Source: Anaerolineaceae bacterium (GTDB taxonomy: Bacteria > Chloroflexota > Anaerolineae > Anaerolineales > Anaerolineaceae). Taken from it: a stretch of 64,000 bases of DNA. The stretch spans positions 1 to 64,000 of the forward strand of contig JAENZI010000005.1 of the NCBI GenBank assembly GCA_016841365.1, read 5' to 3'. A program made the position numbers and the translations under genes. Positions within the stretch are counted from its first letter, which is position 1. Each line of letters starts with the position of its first letter. The notes under the pieces are model-generated. The model saw only the letters and a list, made by a program, of their open reading frames with translations, did not search any database and was not told the DNA's origin. Shown piece after piece: positions 18,045 through 26,690 of the stretch.

Positions 18045-20156
18045 TTATCTGTTTGTTTCGTTTCCGCTTGGGCGGGTTTTTTCATTATCCAACGGTGGAT
18101 ATTTGACTCTTGGGTGATAAGTGCCTTTTAATGTTCTGAAGAAAGAATCTTTGACTATTTCTAAGTCCTTAAGAGTCAGGTTCGTGTCTTTGAGCTGTTC
18201 ATTTTTTGTATAAAAGTCAACAACTGTTTCAATAAGCGAGCGCAATTCCTGTTCATCTTTTGGGATTTCGGCGCGGGCGCGTGCCTCAGTGCCGTCAGCC
18301 AGCATTAATAGCGCGGTTTCTCGAGATTGAGGGCGGGGCCCCGGATAGGTGAATAGAGATTTGTCCACTTCTGAAGGATCACTGGCATCTTCCAGTGCCT
18401 GAGAATACTGGTAGTGGGTGTGCATGGTGCCGTGATGCTCCCTAATAAAGTCGATAATATTTTTCGGCAGGTGATATTTCTTGGCGATTTCAACACCATC
18501 TATCACATGACTGATGATGGTCTTTGCACTGACGACTGGGTCAATTTCATCATGCGGATTGAGTTCTCCCTGAACCTGGTTTTCGATGAAAAATTGAGGG
18601 TTGCGCGCTTTGCCACAATCATGATAGATTGCTCCGACACGTACGAGCAAGCCATCTGCACCAATTGCTTCTGCTGCTTGTTCGGCTAAATTGGCGACCT
18701 GTAAACTGTGTTGATAACTTCCTGGCGCATTTCTGAGGATTTGCTGCAGGAGCGGATGATCTGGACGTGAGGTATCCAATAACTGTAGGGCGGTTGTTTT
18801 CCCCAATAATTGCGAAAAAATATACTGCAATAAAAGCGTCAACCCGGCAGTAGCGATGCCATTGACAATGGAGGCACCTGAAAGGGTTGCAATCCCGATC
18901 CAATCTGTGGCTGAATCAGCAAGACGGTAGCCGAGGACGATGCCGATGCCGGCTAAACCAATTGTGATCCCAGACAGGAAAAAAGCGGCGATGCGCCTGG
19001 CTTTACCCATGGTGAGCATCCCAATTATCGGCGGAAGTGCATAAAAGATCGTCAGATCTAAGCCAGTGGGATTACCATAAGCTGCCATGATTCCTAAGAT
19101 GAAAGAGAAAATTACCGCAACTTCAAAATTAAAAATAACTGAAAGTGTCAGGCTGAACGCAGCTACCGGGAAAATATAAGGCACAATCGTTCGTCCAAGA
19201 ACAATGAAGCGGGTTGCCGCTAAAAAGATGATAAAAGTCACCGCAAGTAACATCAATGCCTTGACGGAATAGGCTTCATTGCTTCGTTCGTGAGTGAAAT
19301 AAAGAATGATTAAAACACTGATGGTTAAAGTGAGAACTGCCGCACCGATAAGATCTTTTGTGCGGTTTTCGGGTTGGATCAAACCATAGCGCTGTAAGGC
19401 TTCCCATTCCACATCCCTGATGATTTGCCCGCGTCGAACAAGTGTTTCTCCTACAATAAATGATCGAATGACAGGGTCAACGCTCTCCCGGGCTTCATCA
19501 ATTGCTGCCTGTGTTTGCTCTTCGCTGTGCAGGCTATTTGGGACGATGAAAGGTTCCACAAGGCCTACGACGATATCTGCTTGATCCTGCGGAAAAGAAA
19601 AATCAATGAGAGAGGGAATATTTCGTTTCGCGGCGTAGATGTCGGACTCTCGCAATGTATTCCGCATGATCTGTTCAAGGACGTTGGTCGCTTCGGATTC
19701 AATTGCTTCCCAGCGAGAGTCGCTGATGATCAGGATTTGAGTAATGAGTTCTTCAGATAACTTCAATTCTTCGATGGCTGAGATATCCGAGATTTTCTCT
19801 TCTTGTGATGCGAAGTCATCTTGCCGGACGGTGTTGATATAGTAAAGGATTGTCCGCAGGTGTTCAACCTGCCGACGGCCTATGCTTGGGTCTGTAGGTA
19901 AATAAATGGGATCGACTGCCCTGACTGCTTCTTGACGGGCTTGCTCTGTCAGGATTTCACTCTCATAAGTTAATGAATAAGGTGCCAGGATGTCTTGTGT
20001 GGCGACATCACCAATTTCCATCGGGAAGGAAGATTGGCTGAAAGAATCGGGTAAGACCAGAGTCAGAAAAGCAAGAATCGCCGTAAATGCTAAGATGGTG
20101 ATCTTAGCTAATCTTGATTGGCGCGGTTGCTTTTTTGGCTGGGTGTTGGCAGTCAT
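18045..20156 (-). CDS. 7TM-HD family phosphohydrolase (PgpH/YqfF-like)
   Basis: A 703-residue membrane protein with a helix at about 16-38, a large extracytoplasmic domain with VRAVDPIYLPTDPSIG, a bundle of about seven membrane helices (roughly 285-470) and a cytoplasmic HD domain: PGSYQHSLQVANLAEQAAE, VGAIYHDCGKARNP (the HD pair) and DFIREHHGT. Listeria PgpH of this class degrades cyclic di-AMP, so a second-messenger role is likely but inferred. Genetic linkage to ybeY supports the family assignment. Confidence 0.93.
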   Translation of the reverse strand: MTANTQPKKQPRQSRLAKITILAFTAILAFLTLVLPDSFSQSSFPMEIGDVATQDILAPYSLTYESEILTEQARQEAVRAVDPIYLPTDPSIGRRQVEHLRTILYYINTVRQDDFASQEEKISDISAIEELKLSEELITQILIISDSRWEAIESEATNVLEQIMRNTLRESDIYAAKRNIPSLIDFSFPQDQADIVVGLVEPFIVPNSLHSEEQTQAAIDEARESVDPVIRSFIVGETLVRRGQIIRDVEWEALQRYGLIQPENRTKDLIGAAVLTLTISVLIILYFTHERSNEAYSVKALMLLAVTFIIFLAATRFIVLGRTIVPYIFPVAAFSLTLSVIFNFEVAVIFSFILGIMAAYGNPTGLDLTIFYALPPIIGMLTMGKARRIAAFFLSGITIGLAGIGIVLGYRLADSATDWIGIATLSGASIVNGIATAGLTLLLQYIFSQLLGKTTALQLLDTSRPDHPLLQQILRNAPGSYQHSLQVANLAEQAAEAIGADGLLVRVGAIYHDCGKARNPQFFIENQVQGELNPHDEIDPVVSAKTIISHVIDGVEIAKKYHLPKNIIDFIREHHGTMHTHYQYSQALEDASDPSEVDKSLFTYPGPRPQSRETALLMLADGTEARARAEIPKDEQELRSLIETVVDFYTKNEQLKDTNLTLKDLEIVKDSFFRTLKGTYHPRVKYPPLDNEKTRPSGNETNR

Positions 20157-20164
20157 AGAATTGG

Positions 20165-20617
20165 TTAGTTTTGGAGCAAATCCCGGACAGTTTTGCTTGC
20201 ATCCTGCCCTGAGGCACGTCCCTGTAATTTGGGCATCAAATGCTTCATCACTTCGCCCATATCTTTGATGTTTGATGCGTTAAGGTCGTCAATGACTTGC
20301 TTCGCAAGCTGGCGCAACTCCTCTGGATCCATTTGTTGCGGGAGGAATTGGTTGAGAATCTTGATCTCTCTTTCCGCGGCTTTGACGAGTTCTTCTCGGT
20401 TTGCCCTTTTTGATTCTTCGATTACATCTTCCCGGGTCTTCACTTCTTTTTGCAGGATGCTCAAGACTTTAGAATCGTCTATTTCTCCGCCTTGCTCTAC
20501 CTCCGCCAGCTTGATGGCGGACATGACAAGGCGCAGGGTACGTTTAGTGTCTTCATCTCGGGCTTTCATCGCTGCCGTTAGTGCTTTTTGGATTTCATCT
20601 TTTTTGCTCATAATCAT
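20165..20617 (-). CDS. yqeY: GatB/YqeY domain protein
   Basis: A 150-residue helical protein of the YqeY family: TLRLVMSAIKLAEVEQGG, REDVIEESKRANREELVKAAEREI, LNQFLPQQM and LMPKLQGRASGQDASKTVRDLL. The domain also occurs at the end of the GatB amidotransferase subunit and is thought to bind tRNA. The ATG at 20617 is chosen because AAAGGT lies 6 bp before it; starts at 20632 and 20611 are possible. Eight bp separate it from the downstream 7TM-HD gene. Confidence 0.93.
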   Translation of the reverse strand: MIMSKKDEIQKALTAAMKARDEDTKRTLRLVMSAIKLAEVEQGGEIDDSKVLSILQKEVKTREDVIEESKRANREELVKAAEREIKILNQFLPQQMDPEELRQLAKQVIDDLNASNIKDMGEVMKHLMPKLQGRASGQDASKTVRDLLQN

Positions 20618-20640
20618 GATTATACCTTTCATTCACCTTC

Positions 20641-21273
20641 TTAAAATCCCTTAAACGATTGAATTCTCACCGGATCAATCTGGAGCGCTTGTAACTTGTC
20701 TATCAGACGGTCACATTCGATCTGAGTTGTTTTCAGGCTAGCCCAATAGGCAAACTGGAAAAGATCACCGGCTTTCGGGCTATCAAGGTTCATGCGGGCA
20801 TGTGAATCAGCAGGCATACGAGGTGTGATCAGGGAAGAGAGGATTGGCAGCATGGCAATGAATTCGATTATGCCATAATTCTTCCCAGATTTTAGATCAG
20901 GATGCTGCATGATCTGTTGATCATCTGGAACAACTTCTTTGGGGTTTTGAGCATTGAATTTCTCAAGCCACAGTTTCACATAATTACTGTGGCTGTAAAA
21001 GTCTTGCCATGAATGGCACAGACGCCCGAGAGCGGTTCTGGCTTGCATGAAATCATTTTTGTCGATGCTGTTGAGGATAATTTCGTATTGTTCGTCAATA
21101 TAACTGAAACCCTGTGCAAAGGCACTGCCGTCAAAGTGGATGTAATCATGCCCAAATTGATTTTTGATCCTGTCCTGTTTGATATTGGCCTGAACGATAG
21201 CATCCAAAGCTTGTGATGAAAATCGACCTTTCAACGCGTTTTGTGTAACCTCGATGTGATATTTCGTTTTCAT
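20641..21273 (-). CDS. Putative zinc-dependent phospholipase C/Het-C-like protein
   Basis: A 210-residue protein without a signal peptide. It has YHIEVTQNALKGRFS at the start, DYIHFDG near 44-50, LCHSWQDFYSHSNYVKLW near 85-105 and DSHARMNLDSPKAG near 155-170. This spacing of histidines and aspartates resembles the metal site of the phospholipase C/P1 nuclease and Het-C families (HxxxD pattern, DFYSHSNW-like segment, HxxLNKD-like segment). The assignment is by motif only and activity is unproven. It lies between comEA-like and yqeY in the long minus run, with gaps of 1 and 23 bp. Confidence 0.6.
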   Translation of the reverse strand: MKTKYHIEVTQNALKGRFSSQALDAIVQANIKQDRIKNQFGHDYIHFDGSAFAQGFSYIDEQYEIILNSIDKNDFMQARTALGRLCHSWQDFYSHSNYVKLWLEKFNAQNPKEVVPDDQQIMQHPDLKSGKNYGIIEFIAMLPILSSLITPRMPADSHARMNLDSPKAGDLFQFAYWASLKTTQIECDRLIDKLQALQIDPVRIQSFKGF

Positions 21274-21274
21274 T

Positions 21275-21886
21275 TTATTGTCCTATGGTGATCAAATCTT
21301 TGAGGCTTGTAAATGTTTCAGGCCCAATCCCTTCTACATTCATCAGTTCTTCAATGGATACGAAAGGCCCATTTTGGTCTCGGTAGTTGATGATACTGGC
21401 GGCTTTGGTTGGGCCAATACCCGGCAGTGTTTCAAGCGCGTCTTGTGTGGCGCTGTTCAGATCGAGGGGATAGTCATAAGACGGGTTCTGGTCTATGAAG
21501 ATATCCAAAAATGCGTTTCTGGCGGTTTCAGGCACCTCTTCATCAATCCTGGGAATGTAGAAATAATCACCATCCTGCAGAACCGATGCCTGGTTAACCC
21601 GCTTCTCGTCAGCGTTTTCAGTCAAACCGCCAGCAAGCTCAATCAAATCGCTTAATCGGGCATCCTGATCAAGCGGATAAACGCCTGGTGCCGCAATTTC
21701 ACCATTAATCTGGACCATAATAGGTTGGGGTGTGGGTGTCGCTTTAGGCGGAGATGTTTTGGTCGCAGTTGGCGCTTGCTTTAAAATGATCGGCTCACCA
21801 GACGGCGGTCTGGATATTAGATATATCAAACCGCCGACAAGTAGTCCAATCAAAATGCCTATGATCAATGTTCGCCACTGGCTCAT
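21275..21886 (-). CDS. ComEA-like DNA-binding protein (SLBB plus helix-hairpin-helix)
   Basis: Residues 7-26 form one membrane helix, followed by a Thr/Pro-rich linker, an SLBB domain (VQINGEIAAPGVYPLDQDARL, about 57-120) and two C-terminal helix-hairpin-helix motifs (LNSATQDALETLPGIGPTKA and NVEGIGPETFTSLKDL, about 140-203). This is the architecture of ComEA, the membrane-bound DNA receptor of natural transformation. comEC is not in the window, so competence is only suggested. Confidence 0.9.
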   Translation of the reverse strand: MSQWRTLIIGILIGLLVGGLIYLISRPPSGEPIILKQAPTATKTSPPKATPTPQPIMVQINGEIAAPGVYPLDQDARLSDLIELAGGLTENADEKRVNQASVLQDGDYFYIPRIDEEVPETARNAFLDIFIDQNPSYDYPLDLNSATQDALETLPGIGPTKAASIINYRDQNGPFVSIEELMNVEGIGPETFTSLKDLITIGQ

Positions 21887-21919
21887 GCTTCTCAGCCCTC
21901 CAATAGCTTTGTTTACTGC

Positions 21920-22804
21920 TTATGCTGTTATGTCTTCGTCTTCCATCGCCTTCATCTCGTTAAAGGCTCGGATTGAAACCTCAAGCATCTCCAAGGTGGG
22001 TTCACGGGTGGTCAACTGCTGTAAGGCTAAATTGGGTTTGATGATCGCCTTCACAAAAGGTGATTCCATGAATTTTGAAAGCAACCGGATATATTCATAA
22101 GATATGCCTGCCAGGACCGGGATCATCAATAAGCGGGATAACAAACGCCAATGCAGGGGCATTGGCCCCATCAACGAGAAGATCAGAATGGACAGCAACA
22201 CTAAAGTGAGTATAAAAGATGTGCCGCACCGAGAATGCTCAACGGAATAAGGTTTGACGTTTTCAGGGGTAAGTTCTGCCCCGTCTTCAAAGGCATTGAT
22301 TGTTTTATGCTCAGCGCCATGATACATAAATACACGGGCGATATCTGGCATTTTTCCGATGCCCCAAATATATGCGATCAATAACACCAAACGAATCACT
22401 CCTTCAAGCAGATTGATAACCCAGGGGCTGACGGTGGTGTAGTTTGCCACCAGTCCTGAGATCAATGCAGGGAGCAGAAAAAAGAAGCCAATGCCAATGG
22501 CTAATGAGAGCGCCAATGTGAGGTAAAGCATTGGCCCTTCAAGTTTTTCATCCTCCCCAGTCTGCACATTGGCGGACATGGTCAGATAGCGCATTCCCAG
22601 CCCCAGAGAGTCCCAAAGGACGATCAGTCCACGAAGAAATGGGATCTTCGCCAGTTTGCTGGTGTAAATGCCGCCCAATTTTTCTTTGTGAACGACGATT
22701 TGCTCATCGGGTGTTCGGTTAGCCATGGCCACAGACGATTTTCCGCGCATTAGTACGCCTTCGATCACTGCCTGACCGCCGTATGATGGTAAATTTTGTT
22801 TCAA
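21920..22804 (-). CDS. DUF1385 membrane protein (YqhQ-like)
   Basis: The 294-residue protein starts with YGGQAVIEGVLMRGKSSVAMANR, the signature of the DUF1385/YqhQ family, and has the conserved YHGAEHKTINAFEDG and VEHSRCGTSFI segments. Four to five hydrophobic helices are visible (about 95-125, 135-155, 200-245). The function is not known; the conserved His, Glu and Cys residues suggest a metal site. It lies 25 bp after the M20 peptidase gene. Confidence 0.9.
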   Translation of the reverse strand: MKQNLPSYGGQAVIEGVLMRGKSSVAMANRTPDEQIVVHKEKLGGIYTSKLAKIPFLRGLIVLWDSLGLGMRYLTMSANVQTGEDEKLEGPMLYLTLALSLAIGIGFFFLLPALISGLVANYTTVSPWVINLLEGVIRLVLLIAYIWGIGKMPDIARVFMYHGAEHKTINAFEDGAELTPENVKPYSVEHSRCGTSFILTLVLLSILIFSLMGPMPLHWRLLSRLLMIPVLAGISYEYIRLLSKFMESPFVKAIIKPNLALQQLTTREPTLEMLEVSIRAFNEMKAMEDEDITA

Positions 22805-22829
22805 AAGATTATCCTTTTCTTATCTACGA

Positions 22830-24200
22830 TTAAAAATTCAAGAAAAACCTGATCAGGGCTTCTACGCCCTTGCGATGGGTGGGAATATGTACATGTTCAT
22901 TGGGTGAATGGATCTGATCATCGGGCAAGCCAAACCCGGTGATGATCGAATCAACGCCCAGGATCTCTTTCATGGCTGTTGCCACGGGGATCGAACCGCC
23001 TTCGCGTTTTAAAAGATGTTTTGTGCCCCAGGTTTCCTCTAATGATTTTGAAAAGCAATCAAGACCGGGCACGTTTTCTTCCGTGATGTATGCGGGTGCC
23101 CCGGATAAGTAATCCAGTTCCCAGTGAACAGAGTCAGGCACAGTCTCTTTGAGGAATTCCCTCATGCTGGCATGCACTTCTTCGGGGTCCTGATCTGGGA
23201 CTAAACGGGTAGAAATTTTGGCCATTGCGTAGGAAGGGATGATGGTTTTGGCGCCTTTTTCAATGTAGCCTGAATAAATTCCATTTACATCCAGGGTTGG
23301 GCGAGCGCCGGTTCTTTCAACCGGGGGAAATTCCTTCTCGCCGCTTAATTGAGGTGCGCCACTGATTTCCAAATAGAAATTGTCGTCCATGCCGAGCCGT
23401 GACAAATTTTCTTTTTCTTCTGGTGAGATCTGCCTAACGCGATCATAAAACCTGGGTAGCGTCACTTGCCAGTTTTCATCGTGCATTTTTGCGATGACTT
23501 TGCTGAGAATGTTTGCCGGGTTGCCGACGACACCGCCAAAAGTGCCCGAATGCAAATCTGCTTTGGGTCCATACAAACGGAGCTCAAAATATGCCATTCC
23601 GCGCAATGCATAAATGATCGTGGGCTTGTCAGGTGCAATCATCCCGCCATCCGGGTTGAGAACCAGATCGCACTTAAGTGTTGTTTGGTGTTCTTTAAGG
23701 AATATGTCCAGACTGGGTGAACCGATTTCTTCTTCTCCCTCGATCAAATATTTTACATTCAGGGAGAGGTCACTTGTTTCAAGAACAGCCTGCAGGGAAG
23801 AAATGGTCGCCCAAATTTGTCCCTTCATGTCAGATGCACCACGTGCATAGAGATTATCACCGCGCAACTCAGGTTCAAATGGCGCTGTGTGCCAGTCCTC
23901 AATGGGGTCAGGTGGCTGGACATCATAATGGCCGTAGAGCAAAACCGTCGGTTTTTCCGGGTCAACCAGATATTCACCATACACAATCGGGTGCTTCGGG
24001 GTCGGATGTGCTTTTACTTGTTTAAATCCAATACTTTCTAATTTCTGCACTAAAAAGTCTGCTGCTTTTTGGATGTCGCTCGCATTTTCCGCTGATGTTG
24101 AAACCGAGGGGATCTTAAGAAAAGTCAAATATTCCTCGTAAAGATCATCAAAATTCGATTGATATTGTAAAATTGCGCTTTTAATTTTGTCTTGGCTCAT
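22830..24200 (-). CDS. M20 family metallopeptidase (dipeptidase-type)
   Basis: A 456-residue di-zinc hydrolase. Metal and catalytic motifs are YGHYDVQPPDP (first His-Asp), ARGASDMKGQ (bridging Asp), LIEGEEEIGSPSL (catalytic Glu and ligand) and the final ligand in PNEHVHIPTHRKG. A dimerisation domain (DLHSGTFGGVVGNPANIL) sits in the middle. The family splits dipeptides such as beta-Ala-His or Cys-Gly; the substrate here is open. It is the first gene of the long minus run that continues to pyk. Confidence 0.93.
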   Translation of the reverse strand: MSQDKIKSAILQYQSNFDDLYEEYLTFLKIPSVSTSAENASDIQKAADFLVQKLESIGFKQVKAHPTPKHPIVYGEYLVDPEKPTVLLYGHYDVQPPDPIEDWHTAPFEPELRGDNLYARGASDMKGQIWATISSLQAVLETSDLSLNVKYLIEGEEEIGSPSLDIFLKEHQTTLKCDLVLNPDGGMIAPDKPTIIYALRGMAYFELRLYGPKADLHSGTFGGVVGNPANILSKVIAKMHDENWQVTLPRFYDRVRQISPEEKENLSRLGMDDNFYLEISGAPQLSGEKEFPPVERTGARPTLDVNGIYSGYIEKGAKTIIPSYAMAKISTRLVPDQDPEEVHASMREFLKETVPDSVHWELDYLSGAPAYITEENVPGLDCFSKSLEETWGTKHLLKREGGSIPVATAMKEILGVDSIITGFGLPDDQIHSPNEHVHIPTHRKGVEALIRFFLNF

Positions 24201-24231
24201 TTTTATCCTTCCTATGAATTAATACCACTTG

Positions 24232-24237
24232 ATTATA
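24232..24237 (-). promoter_or_regulatory. Possible -10 box for the minus-strand run starting with the M20 gene
   Basis: TATAAT on the minus strand lies about 30 bp before the M20 start codon. No good -35 box is seen at 16-18 bp, so this is a weak call. An AAGGA ribosome binding site precedes the start codon. Confidence 0.35.
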
Positions 24238-24307
24238 GAACAAGTTACCAAATTTGGCGTGAAAAAATACAAACTTAGCCAATTTGAAGACGGCAGTGTG
24301 ATATGAT

Positions 24308-24336
24308 TTGACGTGATAGATGTTGTTGGAGATAAT
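24308..24336 (+). promoter_or_regulatory. Sigma70-type promoter of trxB
   Basis: TTGACG (24308-24313) and GATAAT (24331-24336) are separated by 17 bp, giving a leader of about 70 nt before trxB. AAGGAG stands at a normal distance before the start codon. Confidence 0.65.
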
Positions 24337-24416
24337 TAATCCCTGTGAATGTAACCAAACCAGTATGGACTGCATCATAATAAGGTATGAAAAATTTTAA
24401 GGAGTGAGATATTTTT

Positions 24417-25370
24417 ATGGCTAATACCAATGAAACAAAGATCGAAGAAAGAAAATTGATTATCATCGGATCGGGACCCGCCGGTCTTTCTGCAGCGTTA
24501 TACGCGGCCAGGGCGGATGTGGATCCTCTGGTTTTGACCGGCATGACCTTACATGGTCAGGCGTCCATCACATCGACCATCGACAATTATCCTGGCTTCC
24601 CTGAGGGCATTGGCGGTGCTGATTTGGGGCAATTATTTCAGACGCACGCTGAACGATTTGGTGCTCAGATTGAGATGAACCAGGCAACCAGCGTTGATTT
24701 TAGTCAGCGTCCATTTGTTATTCAGGCATATGACAAGACTTACAAAGCCAATTCCGTGATTATTTCAACCGGTGCTGACCACAGGAAGTTAGATGTGCCC
24801 GGTGAAAAAGAACTCACAGGTCGTGGTGTTTCTTATTGCGGCACATGTGACGGGTGGTTCTTCAAAGAAAAAGACATCGTTGTTGTTGGGGGTGGTGATG
24901 CGGCGATTGAAGAAGGCTTATTCCTGACACGGTTTGCAAACTCTGTAACGGTTATTCATCGGCGAGATGAACTCAGGGCGGGTGCAATTCTCCAAAAACA
25001 CGCCTTTGCCAACCCTAAAATGAAATTCATCTGGGATACGGTCGTTACAGAAATCCTGGGAGAGAATGCTGTGCAATCCGTAAGACTTAAAAATGTCAGA
25101 ACCGGTGAAGAAAGCATTAACGAAACGGATGGCGTATTCATTTTTATCGGGCATACACCCAATACTGAGTTATTTGCGGGGCAGCTAGAATTGGATCAGG
25201 AAGGCTATATTGTTATTGACAAGAATATGGAAACATCCGTGCCTGGCTTGTTTGCGGCGGGTGAAGTGGCTGATCCTGATTTCCGCCAGGTGATCACGTC
25301 TGCCGGGATGGGTGCGGCAGCAGCGATCCAGGCGACAAGGTATCTTGAACGGCTAGAAGAAGGGGATTAA
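24417..25370 (+). CDS. trxB: Thioredoxin reductase
   Basis: A 317-residue FAD/NAD(P)H-dependent disulfide reductase. The FAD motif is GSGPAGLSAALYA (18-30), the redox pair is C141-G-T-C144 followed by DG, the NADPH motif is VVGGGDAAIEEG, and the FAD-binding end is GLFAAGEVADPDFRQVITSAGMGAAAA. It reduces thioredoxin or a related dithiol protein; no thioredoxin gene is adjacent. It stands alone between a promoter and a terminator. Confidence 0.95.
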   Translation: MANTNETKIEERKLIIIGSGPAGLSAALYAARADVDPLVLTGMTLHGQASITSTIDNYPGFPEGIGGADLGQLFQTHAERFGAQIEMNQATSVDFSQRPFVIQAYDKTYKANSVIISTGADHRKLDVPGEKELTGRGVSYCGTCDGWFFKEKDIVVVGGGDAAIEEGLFLTRFANSVTVIHRRDELRAGAILQKHAFANPKMKFIWDTVVTEILGENAVQSVRLKNVRTGEESINETDGVFIFIGHTPNTELFAGQLELDQEGYIVIDKNMETSVPGLFAAGEVADPDFRQVITSAGMGAAAAIQATRYLERLEEGD

Positions 25371-25394
25371 AGCAAGTTACCTAAGACTTAAAAC

Positions 25395-25424
25395 AAAAAC
25401 CGGAGGAATTATCCTCCGGTTTTT
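25395..25424 (+). terminator. Bidirectional intrinsic terminator after trxB
   Basis: A 13-bp perfect stem (25395-25407 with 25412-25424) with a 4-base loop, with A-run and T-run flanks. It serves trxB (plus) and the LysM gene (minus), which converge here. Confidence 0.9.
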
Positions 25425-25438
25425 TATCTTCATAATTT

Positions 25439-26593
25439 TTAATTATCTGACGTTGTATCTCCGGCGATGCTGAACCAGCTAAAGACGCGCTCGTCACTCT
25501 TATTACCGGCAGTTTCCCAGTTATTTTCATCCTCGTCATCTGTTCCAACCTGCCGGACAATATACACGGACCACCGGAAAATATGTGGTTTACCGTCGGT
25601 TGGCATAAGAGAATCGGGCACGATGAAGGATGTATCCGTCACGTATTCGACAATTGTTTGATCATCATCACTGGTCAGGTCAATGATTGTCACAGCGTAA
25701 GCTTCATTGCCTTCCAATTCACCTACGGCAGCCCATTGCAAGGTGATTGTGTCTGCACTTGACGTGAATGATGCCCCATCTGCAGGCAGCAGTAAGTTCG
25801 GTCCGGGGTAGGGTGGCAATTGAGTGGGTGTGGGTGTCGGCCCGGGTGTGGGTTCACGCAAACAGAGCGGGATGACCAAAGGCTGGCCTTCATACACGGT
25901 ATCATTGACCATGCCGTTGTATTCTCTGATGGTTGCCATGCTGACGTCATAGGTATCAGCAATGGAACTCAGGGTGTCGTTGGCTTCCACCTCGTAATTG
26001 ATCGTTTCACAGGCAATCTCGGTCTTTTCTGCATCGCTCAATGTTGCTGTAGGCTGAGGTGAAGCAGTCGGTGTTGGTTGTGGAATTGATAACGCCTGAC
26101 CTTCGAAAATATCACAATTCGCAGAGAGGTTATTTTCAAGAATGATGCTCTGGACAGATACACCAAAGGAGGCTGCGATGCCAGCGCATGAATCAAGGGA
26201 TTTGACCGTGTATTCAATCGGGGGCAGCGGCGTCCAGGTTGGGGCTTGCGTGGCAGTGCTTGTCACGGTGGGGGTAATCGTTATGGTAGGGCTGGGTGTC
26301 GCTGACCCGGCAATGGGTGTGATTTCAGCACCTTCAGCAGGGGGTGTTTCTCTGAGGATGAAGAAGATCGCAGCTGCAGCGAGAATTAAAAACAGTGCTA
26401 AAATCCCCAGTGCAGCAGGAAGGCTGAGTGTAATTTCAGGCAGGCGCTTTGCACGCACTTCAGGGGATTTTTTGCTTTCAGCAACCGAATCTAATTCTGT
26501 ACCGCAGACCAGGCAGCGTGTTGCGGATTGATTCAAACGTGTTCCGCATACTGGACAAAGTTTCGTTTTTGGGTTGTTCGTTTCTTGGTTCAT
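25439..26593 (-). CDS. Zinc-ribbon, transmembrane, double-LysM protein
   Basis: The N-terminus has a double zinc-ribbon knuckle (CPVCGTRL...CLVCGTEL), followed by one membrane helix (about 55-80), a Thr/Pro-rich linker, two LysM repeats (YTVKSLDSCAGIAASFGVSV and YEVEANDTLSSIADTYDVSM), a second Thr/Pro-rich linker, and a C-terminal beta-rich domain resembling a fibronectin-like fold. A cell-wall binding protein with a cytoplasmic zinc ribbon is inferred. ATG at 26593 is preferred; a TTG 15 bp upstream with a nearby GAGG is possible. Role unknown. Confidence 0.85.
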   Translation of the reverse strand: MNQETNNPKTKLCPVCGTRLNQSATRCLVCGTELDSVAESKKSPEVRAKRLPEITLSLPAALGILALFLILAAAAIFFILRETPPAEGAEITPIAGSATPSPTITITPTVTSTATQAPTWTPLPPIEYTVKSLDSCAGIAASFGVSVQSIILENNLSANCDIFEGQALSIPQPTPTASPQPTATLSDAEKTEIACETINYEVEANDTLSSIADTYDVSMATIREYNGMVNDTVYEGQPLVIPLCLREPTPGPTPTPTQLPPYPGPNLLLPADGASFTSSADTITLQWAAVGELEGNEAYAVTIIDLTSDDDQTIVEYVTDTSFIVPDSLMPTDGKPHIFRWSVYIVRQVGTDDEDENNWETAGNKSDERVFSWFSIAGDTTSDN

Positions 26594-26690
26594 AATAATT
26601 CGCGTCAAGTATACCTCAAGCCAAAGAAATTAGGCAATATCGATGATTAGGGGTGCCATAACGCCGATCGAAGGTATTATTAACCACAAG

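Noticed and set aside
26643-26690. N-terminal extension of hemW
   Set aside because: The HemW family begins just before the HIPFC motif, so the ATG at 26691 is preferred, although this is not proven.
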